A stretch of DNA of 64,000 nt from Dermatemys mawii (Eukaryota > Chordata > Testudines > Dermatemydidae), in NCBI GenBank assembly GCA_007922305.1, contig ML677463.1:784656-848655 (forward strand), in the 5' to 3' direction. Made by a program: the position numbers and the translations under genes. This document shows positions 52,775-63,164 of the stretch, in pieces; positions within the stretch are counted from its first letter, which is position 1, and each line of letters begins with the position of its first letter. Below the pieces are notes generated by a model. The model ran no database searches. It saw nothing but the letters and a program-made list of their open reading frames with translations, and was not told the origin of the DNA.

Positions 52775-54560
52775 GTTGTTGGTACATATGAAAGGCCGTA
52801 CTGGGTCAGACCAAAGATCTATCTAGCCCAGTATCCTGTCTACCGACAGTGGCCAATGCCAGGTGCCNNNNNNNNNNNNNNNNNNNNNNNNNNNNNNNNN
52901 NNNNNNNNNNNNNNNNNNNNNNNNNNNNNNNNNNNNNNNNNNNNNNNNNNNNNNNNNNNNNNNNNNNACCCCCCCCCCCCCCCCCGCCCCAACTCTGACA
53001 AACAGAGGCTAGGGCCACCATTCCTTACCCATCCTGGCTCATAGCCATTAATGGACTTAACTTCCATGAATTTATCCAATTCTCTTTTAACCCTGTTCTA
53101 GTCCTAGCCTTCACAGCCTCCTCAGGCAGGGAGTTCCACAGATTGACTGTGTGCTGTGTGTAGAATAACTTCCTTTTATTTGTTTTAAACCTGCTGCCCA
53201 CTAATTTCATTGGGTGGCCCCTAGTTCTTCTATTATGGGAACAAGTAAATAACGTTTTTCCTTATTCACTTTCTCCCCACCACTCATAATTTTATATACC
53301 TCTATCATATCCCCACTTAGTCTCCTCTTTTCCAAGCTTAAAAGTCCTAACCTCTTTAATCTCTCCTCAATGGGACCCTTTCCAATCCATTTTAGTTGCC
53401 CTTCTCTGAACCTTTTCTAATGCCAGTATATCCTTTTTGAGATGGGGAGACCACATTTGTACACAGTATTCAAGATGTGGGCGCACCATGGATTTGTATA
53501 AGGGCAATAAGATATTCTCCGTCTTATTCTCTATCCCTTTTTGAATGATTCCTAACATGCTGTTTGCTTTTTTGAATGCTGCTGCACACTGCATGGACGT
53601 CTTCAGAGAACTATCCATGATGACGCCAAGATCTTTTTCCTGATTAGTTGTAGCTAAATTAGCCCCCATCATATTGTATGTATAGTTGGGGTTATTTTTT
53701 CCAAAGTGCATTATTTTACATTTATCCACATTAAATTTCATTTGCCATTTTGTTGTCCAATCATTTAGTTTCATGAGATCTTTTTGAAGTTCTGCACAGT
53801 CTGCTTTGGTCTTTAACTATTTTGAGCAGTTTAGTATCATCTGCAAACTTTGCCACCTCACTGTTTACCCCTTCCTCCAAATCATTGATGAATAAGTTGA
53901 ATAGGATTGGTCCTAGGACTGACCTTTGGGGAACAGCACTAGTTACCCATCTCCATTCTGAAAATTTACCATTTATTCCTACCCTTTGTTCCCTGTCTTT
54001 TAACCAGTTCTCAATCCATGAAAGGATCTTCCCTCTTATCCCATGGCAACTTAATTTACATAAGAGCCTGTGGTGAGGTACCTTGTCAAAGGCTTTCTGG
54101 AAATCTAAGTACACTATGTCCACTGGATCCCCCTTGTCCACATGTTTGTTGACCCCTTCAAACAACTCTAATCGATTAGTAAGACATGATTTCCCTTTAC
54201 AGAAACCTTGTTGATTTTTGCCCAGCAATTTATGTTCTTCTAGGTGCTTGACAATTTTGTTATTGTTTCAACTCCTTTGCCTGGTACAGATGTTAGACTT
54301 ACTGCTCTGTAATTGCTGGGATCACCTCTAGAGCCCTTTTTAAATATTGGCGTTACATTAGCTATCTTCCAGTCATTGGGTACAGAAACCAATTTAAAGG
54401 TCAGGTTACAAACCCTAGTTAATAGTTCCGCAATTTCACATTTGAGTTCTTTTAGAACTCTTGGGTGAATGTCATCTGGTCCCAATGCCTTGTTACAGTT
54501 AAGTTTATCAATTAGTTCCAAAACCACCTCTACTGACACTTCAATCTGTGACAATTCCTC
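52775..54560 (-). mobile_element. CR1/L2-superfamily LINE, longest copy, degraded
   Basis: Minus-strand reading gives, in order, [52 protein letters not shown], the [11 protein letters not shown] active-site box, and KCKIMHFGKNNPNYTYNMMG. Frameshifts near 54235, 53770 and 53370 break it. The 5' endonuclease part is missing. The 3' end abuts the assembly gap. Confidence 0.93.
52868..52967. other. Assembly gap, 100 N
   Basis: Exactly 100 N, a placeholder length; the true size is unknown. A C homopolymer (52969-52985) follows, a likely cause of the break. It falls inside the LINE 3' part, not in either gene. Confidence 0.99.
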
Positions 54561-55349
54561 ACAGGGAGGGAAGAATTCTGTTCACACATATAACTGACCA
54601 TCCACAGCCAACAGGGGCCCCTTGGCTGGCAGTTGCTTCTTGGCTGGTTTGCCTTAAGCTCAGGACATGGATTTCTTAGATGCCCAGAAGAGTTTCACTA
54701 ATAGAGAGAGAGTCTGTGTGTGTCTGTACGTATGTCTATACATGCACACACTAAGGTACCTGTCAATAACCTTCCATTTATCCCCCTGGATTTCAGAGGA
54801 AAGTCTGGATTGGGGGCTAGGCCCCTCTCTGGAGTTAGGAATATTTTGTTGCTGGGTTTCTCCTTGTTATCACACACCTGATAGAACATTCACTCTCAAT
54901 ACAGTGCCCCATCCTGGAGCCGACAGTACCTGACACTTTCCCATTATTACTTTTTTGGTAATTCAGTCTCCATCTCTCTCCCTGCTGGTCTTCATGGAGC
55001 CACCCACCAGACCTCATGAAAGAAACATCAGCTCTGGTATAGATCTTCAAAAAGGGTTTAAACAAAAAAGCAAAAATTCACAATCAAGAAATGTTAGTCT
55101 GAAACTTCCTTGCTTTTTCCTTCCTGTCTAATCAACAGGAAGTTCCAGGGGAAATCACAGTCCTTCTCTCAGTCACACTTACATTTCTTGCATCTAAATA
55201 AAATTGCAATAAAAAAAGCTGATAGAAGTAGTTCCTAAGCAGGGATTTTCTCCAATACCCCCATGGGTGAATGTACATTTGGGATAGGAAGAGTCTAACC
55301 ACAGAGCATTTACATCCTCAAGGGATATTTGAACTGAACTCAGCCATTC
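54561..55349. other. Intergenic region between the two convergent genes
   Basis: No exon recognised. Part of it may belong to the 3' UTR of the SRCR gene. It contains GT runs near 54713 and words suggestive of an old LTR element near 54950-55060, which I do not call. Confidence 0.35.
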
Positions 55350-55477
55350 TTATATTCGTGTCCCAGAGGCGCTATCATCATCGACGTTGTCATAATCTGG
55401 GTCACGAGAAGGTGGGGACAGGGCTTCCCTCTCAGCCCCCGAGTGGTCTTCACTTCTTAGTGAGTGCAGACTCCAGC
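55350..55477 (-). CDS. SRCR receptor terminal exon
   Basis: The coding part is 128 nt, acceptor GTTTTCAG, stop TAA at 55352-55350. It encodes [18 protein letters not shown], then [19 protein letters not shown] and stop. It ends in an acidic tyrosine motif like the upstream exon. I could not find a clear poly(A) signal downstream. Confidence 0.72.
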
Positions 55478-58400
55478 CTGAAAACAACAAGGAGGTCACA
55501 ATATAGTCAATGTATCCATTCTCCACCCATGTGTACTCACATATGCAGCATGGGCTGTGAATCAGCCCCCTAACCAGAGTTCCTCTGAGTGGGCCTGTCA
55601 TAAATATAAAGGGAAAGATAACTAACAACCTTTATGTATGCAGTAATATAGAATCTCTCCTGGCTGGAGATACAGAATCACTTTACCAGTTAGAGGTTAA
55701 GAAGCTCAAATAAATAACCTGGTTGGCACCTGACCAAAAGGACCAACAAGGAAAGAAGATACTTTCAGATCTGTGTGGGGTGGAAGAGAGAGAGGTTTTG
55801 TTTGTGCTCTATTTGTTTGTTCCCTCTCTGGACATGTGTACCCCAGAGTGGGGAGGGAACCCTGACAGGGCCATTGACAAGTGTAATCCATTATCTCCCT
55901 CTGTTCCACAGAAAAAACATGTGGAAACAGATTCTCTCTGTGCTGAGACCTCCCTGGTGCAGGAAAAGTGTGCGGATGACAGTGAGCTGGTGACGATTCC
56001 CTGATAGGCCACTAGGGGCTGCTGTAACTCCAGACAGCTGATATAGTCCCTAAGGGACCACATGCCAGCAGGGACCTGGTATATGGAGGGGACCCTACCC
56101 CAAGGGACATGCCTGGACCTCATAGATCTTACCTGACCACACAATGCTTATTTGCATGTTATTACCATCAAGACCAAAGAAATGCACTTTTCTTCACTGA
56201 GCCCCAGCTCTGATCCTATGCTAATAGGGACATTTACATATAGAAGAGTGATTTCAAACGTGAAGCTGGGATACTAAACAACCCTATAGCAGGGCCTGCT
56301 CTTCCCATTACCATCCAGGGCACTGACAACTTGTTTGGAGAAAGGAACTTTGGCCCAGATCTTGCCAATGGTCACGTGTAACTTGCTGATTTGGACTGTC
56401 CCACTAAAGTCAGCAAGACTATTAATTTGAGTAGAGTAACAGATGGGAACTAGAATTTGTAGGATCAGGGACCTTACCAAGGAAATTATCTCTCTTTCTT
56501 GGTTTAAATCCATTTAACTCTTAGTAGAGGTGAGCTTGGGGATACACCTGGAAGTTTACCAATAACTGTATTTCAGTGCAACAACAGTGACCTCTAGTGA
56601 ACAGTAAAGGCTCTTCCAGGTGAGTTGCCAACAACAGAGATCCCAACACACAGGCCCACCAATCCCATCTGGAATTTCTATCTCAAACGTGTCTGCTCAC
56701 AGAGACACAACCATTGCTTTGACCAGGGCCGCTTCCTTGCTGCATAATCCACATTCCCAAGTGGAGATTGTTCCTGTGGATCAATCACTGGGAAACACAT
56801 ACTTTTCCAGCATCGCCAGTCCCACATGGTCAGAAATGAGGGGTCAGGACTCAAATATCTTGAGTTTGGCTTACAAATAATGAGATTTAAACAATTGTTG
56901 GTTCATTTCTCAGTTTTGTCTTGTGGTTTCTGAGGCTTTAAGTTAAACTCCAGAAACTGAAACTTTTAGAAAAAACAAATATAAGACGACTAATGAAAAA
57001 ACTGTGATAATTGGCAACATTGCATTTCCCCACTCACTAGTCTGATAATCTCTGTTCCTGTCATTGTCCCCATGGGCCCCAGTGACTTCCTGGGCACTTG
57101 GTCCAGAAGCAGGATCATCTTCATTGTCAGAAACTTCTCTGGCATCATCATAACCACCCGATGGGGCACCTCCAGGCAGGGCGTGGACCTCTGAAATAAA
57201 GATGGTAATTAATCACAATGAAAAGAGGCTTTCCACTGAATAGAGAAATAAACTACACATCAGGTGTGGAGAAAAGGGATTTGTGTATATTATTTCTCAC
57301 GAATATAATATACACCTCAGTATACCTGTTTGATATTATCCTGCCAGACTGAACAGGGTTAAAAGAGTGCAAGGGTCAGCACTAGATGACCTCTCAAAGT
57401 CCCTCCAGTCCTTTGATGCTATGAAATCAAAAGAGTCTGTTGAGGGAAGGGGGTGCAAACATGAAACATAAAAATGACAAAGATATGGCTCAAGAAAATC
57501 ATAAAATTGTAGGACTGGAAGGCACCTCAAGTCCCCTGCACTCATAGCAGGACTAAGCATCACTTAGACCATCCGTGACAGGTGTTTCTCTAACCTGCTC
57601 TTAAAAATCTCTGATGATGGAGATTCCAGAACCTCCCTAGGCAATTTTCTCCAGTGCTTAACTACCTTGACAGGTAGTTAGTAAAAACATTACTGAGTCC
57701 AACCAAAGGTCCATCTATCCCAGTTCCTGTCTTCCAACAGCGGCAAATACCAGGTGCCCAGAGGGAATAAACAGAACAGGTAATCATCAAGTGATCCATC
57801 CACTGTCACCCATCCCCAGCTTCTGACAAACAGAGAATAGGGATACCATCCCCTGCCAATTCTGGCTAAAAGCCATTTAGGGACCTATCCTTCATGAACT
57901 TATCTAGTTCTTTTCTGAATCTTGTTATAGTCCTGGCCTTCACAACATCCTCTGGCAAGGAGTTCCACAAGCTGACACTGCATTGTGTGAAAAAAATATT
58001 TCTTCTGTTTGTTTTAAATCTGCGGCCTATTAATTTCATTTGGTGACCCCTAGTTCTTATATTATGAGAAGGAGTAAACAACACTCCCTTTTTTGACTGC
58101 ACATTGAGTGGATGTTTTCAGAGAACTATCCACAATGACTCCAAGATCTCTTTCTTGAATGGTAACAGCTAATTTAGACCTCAACATTTTAAATTAGTGT
58201 TACCACTCAGGAAAGAGTGGCATTTGTCCTTATTGAATTTCATCCTGTTTACTTCAGATCATTTCTCCAGTTTGTCCAGATCATTTTGAATTTTAATCCT
58301 ATCTGCCCTTGCACCTGCAATCCCTCCCAGTTTGGTACCATCTGCAGACTTTATAAGTGCACTCTGTATATACCATTATCTAAATCATTGATGAAAATAT

Positions 58401-61400
58401 TGAACAGAACCAGACCCAAAACTGATCCCTCTGCGACCTCACTCCATTTCCCAGAGACAGAGTCCTGTGGCACCTTAAAGACTACCTAAAGTATTGAAGC
58501 ATAAGCTTTGGTGGGCTAATACCCAAATGGATGATGGAGCAGCAGTAGCCATGGAGTAATATTTTCAGGAGATTGATTCACTGCTCACCTTGACCGTCTG
58601 GAGTCCAGGGGATCTCTCTCGATGCAGGTTCATGCACATTACTGTAATCCAACTGAGAACCACCAGGGAAAGCTCCTTCTGGAACAGCAAACAGCATACT
58701 CAGCATCTCCTGATCACACCCATTTCCCCAGTCGGTTTTTAGTTTCCCATTAAAGGCCTGTTGCCTTGGAGTTTGGGCTGTTTATCATGGAGTTTGTAGG
58801 AGACGTCACGGGGTGATCCAGGGTCAAAGTCATGGACATTGTATGAAACAGGAATTTTGCCACCTTTAGTTCCTCTTAAATAACAAGGGCCCAGCCCTGT
58901 CCCACTGTATCCAATAGCAACTTTGTCATGCCCTTCAGTGGGATCAAGATCTGTGCTAGTGAGGCTCTAACCCTGGACAAATAGGAATATAGAGGTTGCC
59001 ACACCAGACACAGTTGTGAATCAAACTGAACTCTATGAAGAAATGGTTTAAAGTCTCTACTCCTGGGGAGAATTCTGTGCTCCTGCGAGTGTGCAGAAAA
59101 ACACCCCCGCAGATTCTCTTTACTTTCTGCAGAAAATGGTTTCTGTGGGGAAGCAAAGAGAAACTGCACCAGTGTTCACTCACTTCTCTCCAGCAGAGCT
59201 CAGGCTCATCTATTCGGTCAGCTATCAGAGGGGTAAATCATGTGAGGGGAGGTATCTGGGGATTCTACATCCAACCAGGGATGTTAGTCCTGGCTGGGCA
59301 GCATGGGGCGTAGGACAGAGATGGAGATCCACCTCCCTCTCTCATACATGGAGTAGCCGGAGCTGGGTCAGATCAACCCCCAGAAACTTCCCTTGGCTGC
59401 AGAAAACTCTGCATCATGGTGGGGGGTGGGGCTTGGAGGGGGAGCCTAGATGCAGGAGATGAAGCTTGGTGGGGTGGGTGTTCTGGGTGTGTGGGAGATT
59501 GGTTGTGAAGGGCAGGGTGGGCAGATGGTGGGGATGGGAGGACGGGGGAGCAGCTTCCTGTACAGAGACCCCTCCCCCCTGAAAAAAAAACCCCCTCTAG
59601 AGTCCCCCCTGTATCAGGGACTTCTGCACGCAGAACCCCGCAACCAAGTCTCTGAAACCAAATCCACACCCTCCCAAGCCTCACCCCCTGCATCAGGAGT
59701 CTCCCCATCATACAGACCTCCCGTCACTCAGAATCTCCCACTGAACCCCCTCTGCACCAAAACCCCCACCCCCTCCAAGCCTCATCCCCTGCACTAGGAG
59801 CCCATTGCTTCGTGTCCGATCCACATCCGGACCCTCATCCCACTGAATCCCAACCAGCTGCACTTGGATCCCCCATCAAACCCAGACCCCCCTCTCTGCT
59901 GAGCCCTAACCATCTTCATTGGGACTCCCCTGCAGAGTCCTATTTCCCCAATACCCAGAACCCCCCACCGAGCCTTTGTGCATCCAGATTGCACTCAGAC
60001 CCCCCACCACCAAGCTGCCCACACCCAGACTGCGCCACATAGAACCCTGGTACTCGAGGAAGTTATGCTCCAAAATATTAAGATCGTGCAAAGTTCAGAT
60101 TTTATTTGTCAAAATAACACTAACACAACAACAATATAGTCACACTATTTTCAATTATTTTGGTAATTTATTTCAAAATACTTGTCAGCAAATAATTTAA
60201 ATGGTGTGATTATATTGTGTTATTTTGACAACTAAAATATGCAGAATTTTGAAATATTGTGTGTAGAATTTTTATTTTTTAGAGCAGAATTCCCTCAGGA
60301 TTAAGCCTATTATTTTATAGGGGATAGACTGTGACTTGGGCTACAGGCTTATGCTGGAGAAGCCGGGGGACTAAGATCATGGGGCACAGATCAGGGGCTG
60401 TTTAGTGACAGGTGCCAGCTGTTAAATTCAGATTCTTACATGTCAAGTGAATAGTTCTCTGCCCTATTCTCTGCAGTTTCTACCCTGGGGGAGGGCACCA
60501 TAAAGCACGCAGAGAAAGGGCCAGGGTTTGATCATACATTTCCATTAAGAGTTTGGACATACATCTCTGATGTGAAAATTAAATCTCCCACCCAGATGTG
60601 GGTGTCTGTCTCTGTATCCACCCCCATCCCTTGTTACCTTGTTCTGATTCAGGATCATTTTCTCCCTCACTATCCCCGGTGTAATACGGCAGCTTCTCCA
60701 CTGAATCATCTGAATAGGAGACTGGAGAGATGGTAAATGGGATGTTATCACAGTGAGAACAGCAAAACTGGCTGATAGGCAATTCATCCAAGTCCTGGAG
60801 CAGGATATATGATCTCGGTATATTGATCCTTCTAGAGAAGGTGCTGAACTCACAGTGAATGACATTGTCTTTCCAAGAGAAATAGCCATTTTTGGGTGGT
60901 AAATGTGGCTTTGGGGTGGATAAAAATCAGACTGGGAAGATGCTGGGAACAGCCAAATTGACCTCATGAGGTGAAGGAGGGACTGTGAGAGCCTTTTACC
61001 ATGGGGTCCTTGACAGCTGTTGGTTTCATTTGAATCCTTCTCATTAACTGGGGAGACTGTTTTCATTCACACTGAGGCTGTAAGAATCTGTTTAGAGAGG
61101 AATGTTTTTCTCCTCCTCCTGAATGTTGCTACTTCATGGCCTGGTCCAGCAGAAAACCATGGCTGAGGCTACGGGTCTTTGGAAGACCCAGACCTCCTCA
61201 GCCATGGAGGTGACTCCCACTTTGTTAAGCAAGATTAGTTCCCCTTTCCTGCCTTGCTGCCAGAGTAGGCCACATCGCTCCAAGAGTCAAAACCTGTGAT
61301 CTACCTGTGATCGCCATTAGTAAATAGAAGAATATGGATCTCAGAAGTAGCCTCTGGGAGACACATTGGCCATGCTCAGAGAGCCTGACAATGTGCTAAA

Positions 61401-62238
61401 CTGAGCACAGCATCTTCCCCACTGATTGACATTGAGTCAAAATGGTGTAAACAGACAGACACGTTGCTGACCCATAACTAGTTTCCCTTTAGGGTGACCA
61501 GATGTCCCGGTCGTAAAGGGACAGGCCCGATTTTGGGGTCTTTTTCTTATATAGACTCCTATTACCCCCCAACCTCCTGTCCTAATTTTTCACATTTTCT
61601 GGTTGGTCACTCTATTCCCCTTCAAGGCTGCAGGATGTACAGATGGGACTGACTGTCCTCATAATGGGGCTAGTAGAGTCTGCTTGGGAAGAAACTCATT
61701 CATTTGAGTTCAATACCTGGCTGGTCTCTCCACAGACCCAGCACCCGCAGCCATCCAGGACTCACAGGGCTGAAGGCTGCAGAGATTTAGCTCCAAGTCA
61801 GAGTATTAAGATGAAAAGTGCATTGGAGATTTGCTCCATGTTAGGAATGACACACAGACCTGAGTGATCAAACATCTGCTTCTTTCTCATCAGATTATAA
61901 TCAATCTCCTCATACACGGCTTCAGAGAAAGGATCCAGGGATCTTCTGGAGCCTGAAAACAAAGAACAGGGTCTGTACAGAGTCCGAAACTAGGGATGGG
62001 AAACCCCATGAGATCATCCAACCCCTCCCTCTGGGCCTAGTGCAGGACTGGTCCCTACAGCACATTCCTACTGCTCTGTCCACTTTAGATTTGAATGTCC
62101 CAGGTGACAGGAACTTTGCCCTTTTGATGTTTGTTATGTTTATCTTGGTATTCAACCTTTATGGTCCCTTGATAAATTCGTCCTGCAACTCCTAGTATCA
62201 ACCAAAATCATACCTCTTCCATTCTGGTACTTCCACAC
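55350..62238 (-). CDS. Cytoplasmic tail of a WC1/CD163L1-like SRCR scavenger receptor (3' part of gene)
   Basis: Six minus-strand exons (62238-62214, 61952-61860, 60721-60638, 58678-58589, 57190-57038, 55477-55350) join in frame to 190 residues and a TAA. The peptide is acidic and tyrosine-rich. It has a juxtamembrane basic start (GRGSRRS), then [12 protein letters not shown], and later [13 protein letters not shown] and YDNVDDD motifs. WC1, CD163L1 and SCART tails have the same EAxYEExDY and YDDxxE patterns, as I remember them. Such receptors sit in the plasma membrane of T cells or macrophages and use these tyrosines for signalling and endocytosis. The transmembrane and extracellular SRCR exons are not seen and would lie beyond 64000. 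The gene runs tail-to-tail with the ovostatin-like gene. Family placement is fairly sure, the exact member is not. Confidence 0.75.
55597..55870 (+). mobile_element. LTR-retroelement-like fragment in the SRCR gene
   Basis: It starts TGTCATAAATATAAAGGGAA, followed by GAGGTTAAGAAGCTCAAATA and GGCACCTGACCAAAAGGACC. These correspond to the minus-strand element ending at 21654. Truncated, no coding sequence; likely an old endogenous LTR. Confidence 0.55.
55880..57030. other. SRCR intron between terminal and preceding exon, nothing recognised
   Basis: Open frames exist but lack splice and domain support. No repeat can be named with confidence. Confidence 0.35.
57038..57190 (-). CDS. SRCR receptor tail exon with [13 protein letters not shown]
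   Basis: The exon has 153 nt, phase 1-1, acceptor TTATTTCAG and donor GTGAGT. It encodes [20 protein letters not shown] and ends [14 protein letters not shown] at the donor. The YDDAxEVS-acidic pattern is close to WC1 and CD163L1 tails. The 3' boundary was chosen by donor quality and phase. Confidence 0.75.
57490..57665 (-). mobile_element. CR1 3' tail fragment
   Basis: It has CATAAAATTGTAGGACTGGA, AAGGCACCTCAAGTCCCCTG and ACCTGCTCTTAAAAATCTCT in reverse CR1 order. Confidence 0.75.
57670..58450 (-). mobile_element. CR1/L2-superfamily LINE 3' fragment
   Basis: Minus-strand reading gives [20 protein letters not shown] then [20 protein letters not shown], with further RT-side sequence to about 58450 and a deletion near 58085. 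It lies between two SRCR tail exons. Confidence 0.85.
58450..58535 (+). repeat. Dispersed repeat fragment as at 16155-16310
   Basis: AGTCCTGTGGCACCTTAAAG, AGACTACCTAAAGTA and GCATAAGCTTTGGTGGGC match the order of the intron 7 copy. It ends 54 bases before the SRCR exon at 58589. Confidence 0.6.
58589..58678 (-). CDS. SRCR receptor tail exon
   Basis: The exon has 90 nt, phase 1-1, acceptor CTGTTCCAG and donor GTGAGC. It encodes [20 protein letters not shown] and onward, a tyrosine-containing module similar in layout to the next exon (Gly-Gly, then a tyrosine motif, then PAS). Confidence 0.68.
59060..60302. mobile_element. ~1.24-kb DNA transposon remnant with C-rich interior
   Basis: CTCCTGGGGAGAATTCTGTG at the left is inverted at the right (AGCAGAATTCCCTCAGGATT, plus-strand reading). 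The interior from about 59560 to 60040 is C-rich with loosely repeated ACCCCC-GAATCCC words. No transposase seen. Confidence 0.7.
60638..60721 (-). CDS. SRCR receptor tail exon
   Basis: The exon has 84 nt, phase 1-1, acceptor CTCTCCAG and donor GTAACA. It encodes [18 protein letters not shown] followed by an acidic run (EGENDPESE). Its frame is open and phase fits both neighbours. Confidence 0.66.
61000..61490. other. SRCR intron, nothing recognised
   Basis: Between the exons at 60721 and 61860 only the MITE at 61492 is recognisable. Confidence 0.4.
61492..61617. mobile_element. AGGGTGACCAGATG MITE, second copy
   Basis: TAGGGTGACCAGATGTCCCG at the left and TGGTTGGTCACTCTA at the right, with CCCGATTTTGGGGTCTTTTT between. 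Closely matches 44513-44635. Confidence 0.8.
61860..61952 (-). CDS. SRCR receptor tail exon with [12 protein letters not shown]
   Basis: The exon has 93 nt, phase 1-1, acceptor GTTTTCAG and donor GTCTGT (weaker). It encodes [19 protein letters not shown] and onward, ending MFDHS. The YEEI and YNLM pair resembles the ITAM-like element of WC1 tails. This exon best identifies the family. Confidence 0.78.
62214..62238 (-). CDS. SRCR receptor tail, 25-nt juxtamembrane exon
   Basis: VWKYQNGR plus one base, phase 0 to phase 1, acceptor CTCCATAG and donor GTATGA. It joins exactly to the next exon to give [10 protein letters not shown], a basic stop-transfer-like stretch. The call rests on splice sites, phase and position; it is too short for composition evidence. 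Confidence 0.5.
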
Positions 62239-62344
62239 CTATGGAGAAAATTGTACTTATATATTCATGCACTGCCCAGAGGCTATTTGGGGAATAATTA
62301 TCCAATATTTGTGCAGTGCTTTAATAATGGAAAGTGCTATCTAC

Positions 62345-62462
62345 ATAAGGGTACATCCACACTGCAGTCTGGAGGTGTGATTGCAGTGCTGCATGAGTAA
62401 ACACCCCTGAGCTAGCTTTCACTGCTATTGTTATGCCACCTAGGTTTCGCCTACTAGCATGT
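62345..62462. mobile_element. GTGTCTACACTGC-type MITE fragment
   Basis: It has AAGGGTACATCCACACTGCA then GAGGTGTGATTGCAGTG and CTGAGCTAGCTTTCACTGCT. Same family as 8605-8885. Confidence 0.5.
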
Positions 62463-62646
62463 CAGGCTTCTATAGTAGATACAGAGTGGATACAGAGCTT
62501 CCTTCCAGAGAGATACATGCTGCTCGTGCACATCATAAGATCTTTTAATACTCTGCCAGATATAGCTAACGTTAGCTGAAAACAACTTATTTTACACACA
62601 GTCCTATCTAGTGTCTGAACAGTATAATACAGTTAAGCATTTCCCT

Positions 62647-62890
62647 TTAAGCCCTGGTCTACACTGGGAAGGATGGGATTGATCTAAGATATGCAACTTC
62701 AGCTATGAGAATAGCATAGCTGAAGTCGGCATACTTAGATCGACTTACCGGGGCATCTTCACGACTGCTGCCACTCCCCTGTCTACTCTGCCTGAACCTC
62801 TTGCAGCGGTGGCGTGCAGGAGTTGATGGGAGAGCGCTCGGGGATCAATCACTACCTGCCAATCTAGCGGGTAGTGTAGACATACACTAA
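62647..62890. mobile_element. hAT-like MITE with TCTACACT ends
   Basis: AAGCCCTGGTCTACACTGGG and GGGTAGTGTAGACATACAC are inverted ends. Internal words AGCTATGAGAATAGCATAGCT and GTCGGCATACTTAGATCGAC are typical of the turtle element. Confidence 0.75.
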
Positions 62891-63164
62891 ATTCTATATT
62901 TCTACAATTTACAAAATTTAAACTATCATGCTATCATAGTTCAGTATGAAGCAGTCTATTAAGTGTCTCTCAATTGTACTTGTTTTCTAATTACCTGACC
63001 CAAGCACATAACATGGTAATCCGGCTGTACATTAGTTGCAATAACTGGATACAGCTGGTTTGGAATCCTGGAATCTTCTTCTTGCTATGCATCCACCATC
63101 TATAGAGTTTACTTTGTTGATTGTTGTTTCTGAAGAATAAACTGTAAGTGCTGATGGACTTAAC

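Noticed and set aside
53367..54554. Three adjacent minus-strand frames with RT motifs as an active element
   Set aside because: Frameshifts separate the pieces, the endonuclease part is missing and a gap interrupts the 3' end.
59373..60042. Proline-rich open frames on both strands
   Set aside because: They follow from the C-rich interior of the TIR element and are open in several frames at once.
60545..61066. 173-codon open frame on the minus strand
   Set aside because: No recognisable domain. The real coding exon nearby (60721-60638) uses a different frame with good splice sites and phase.
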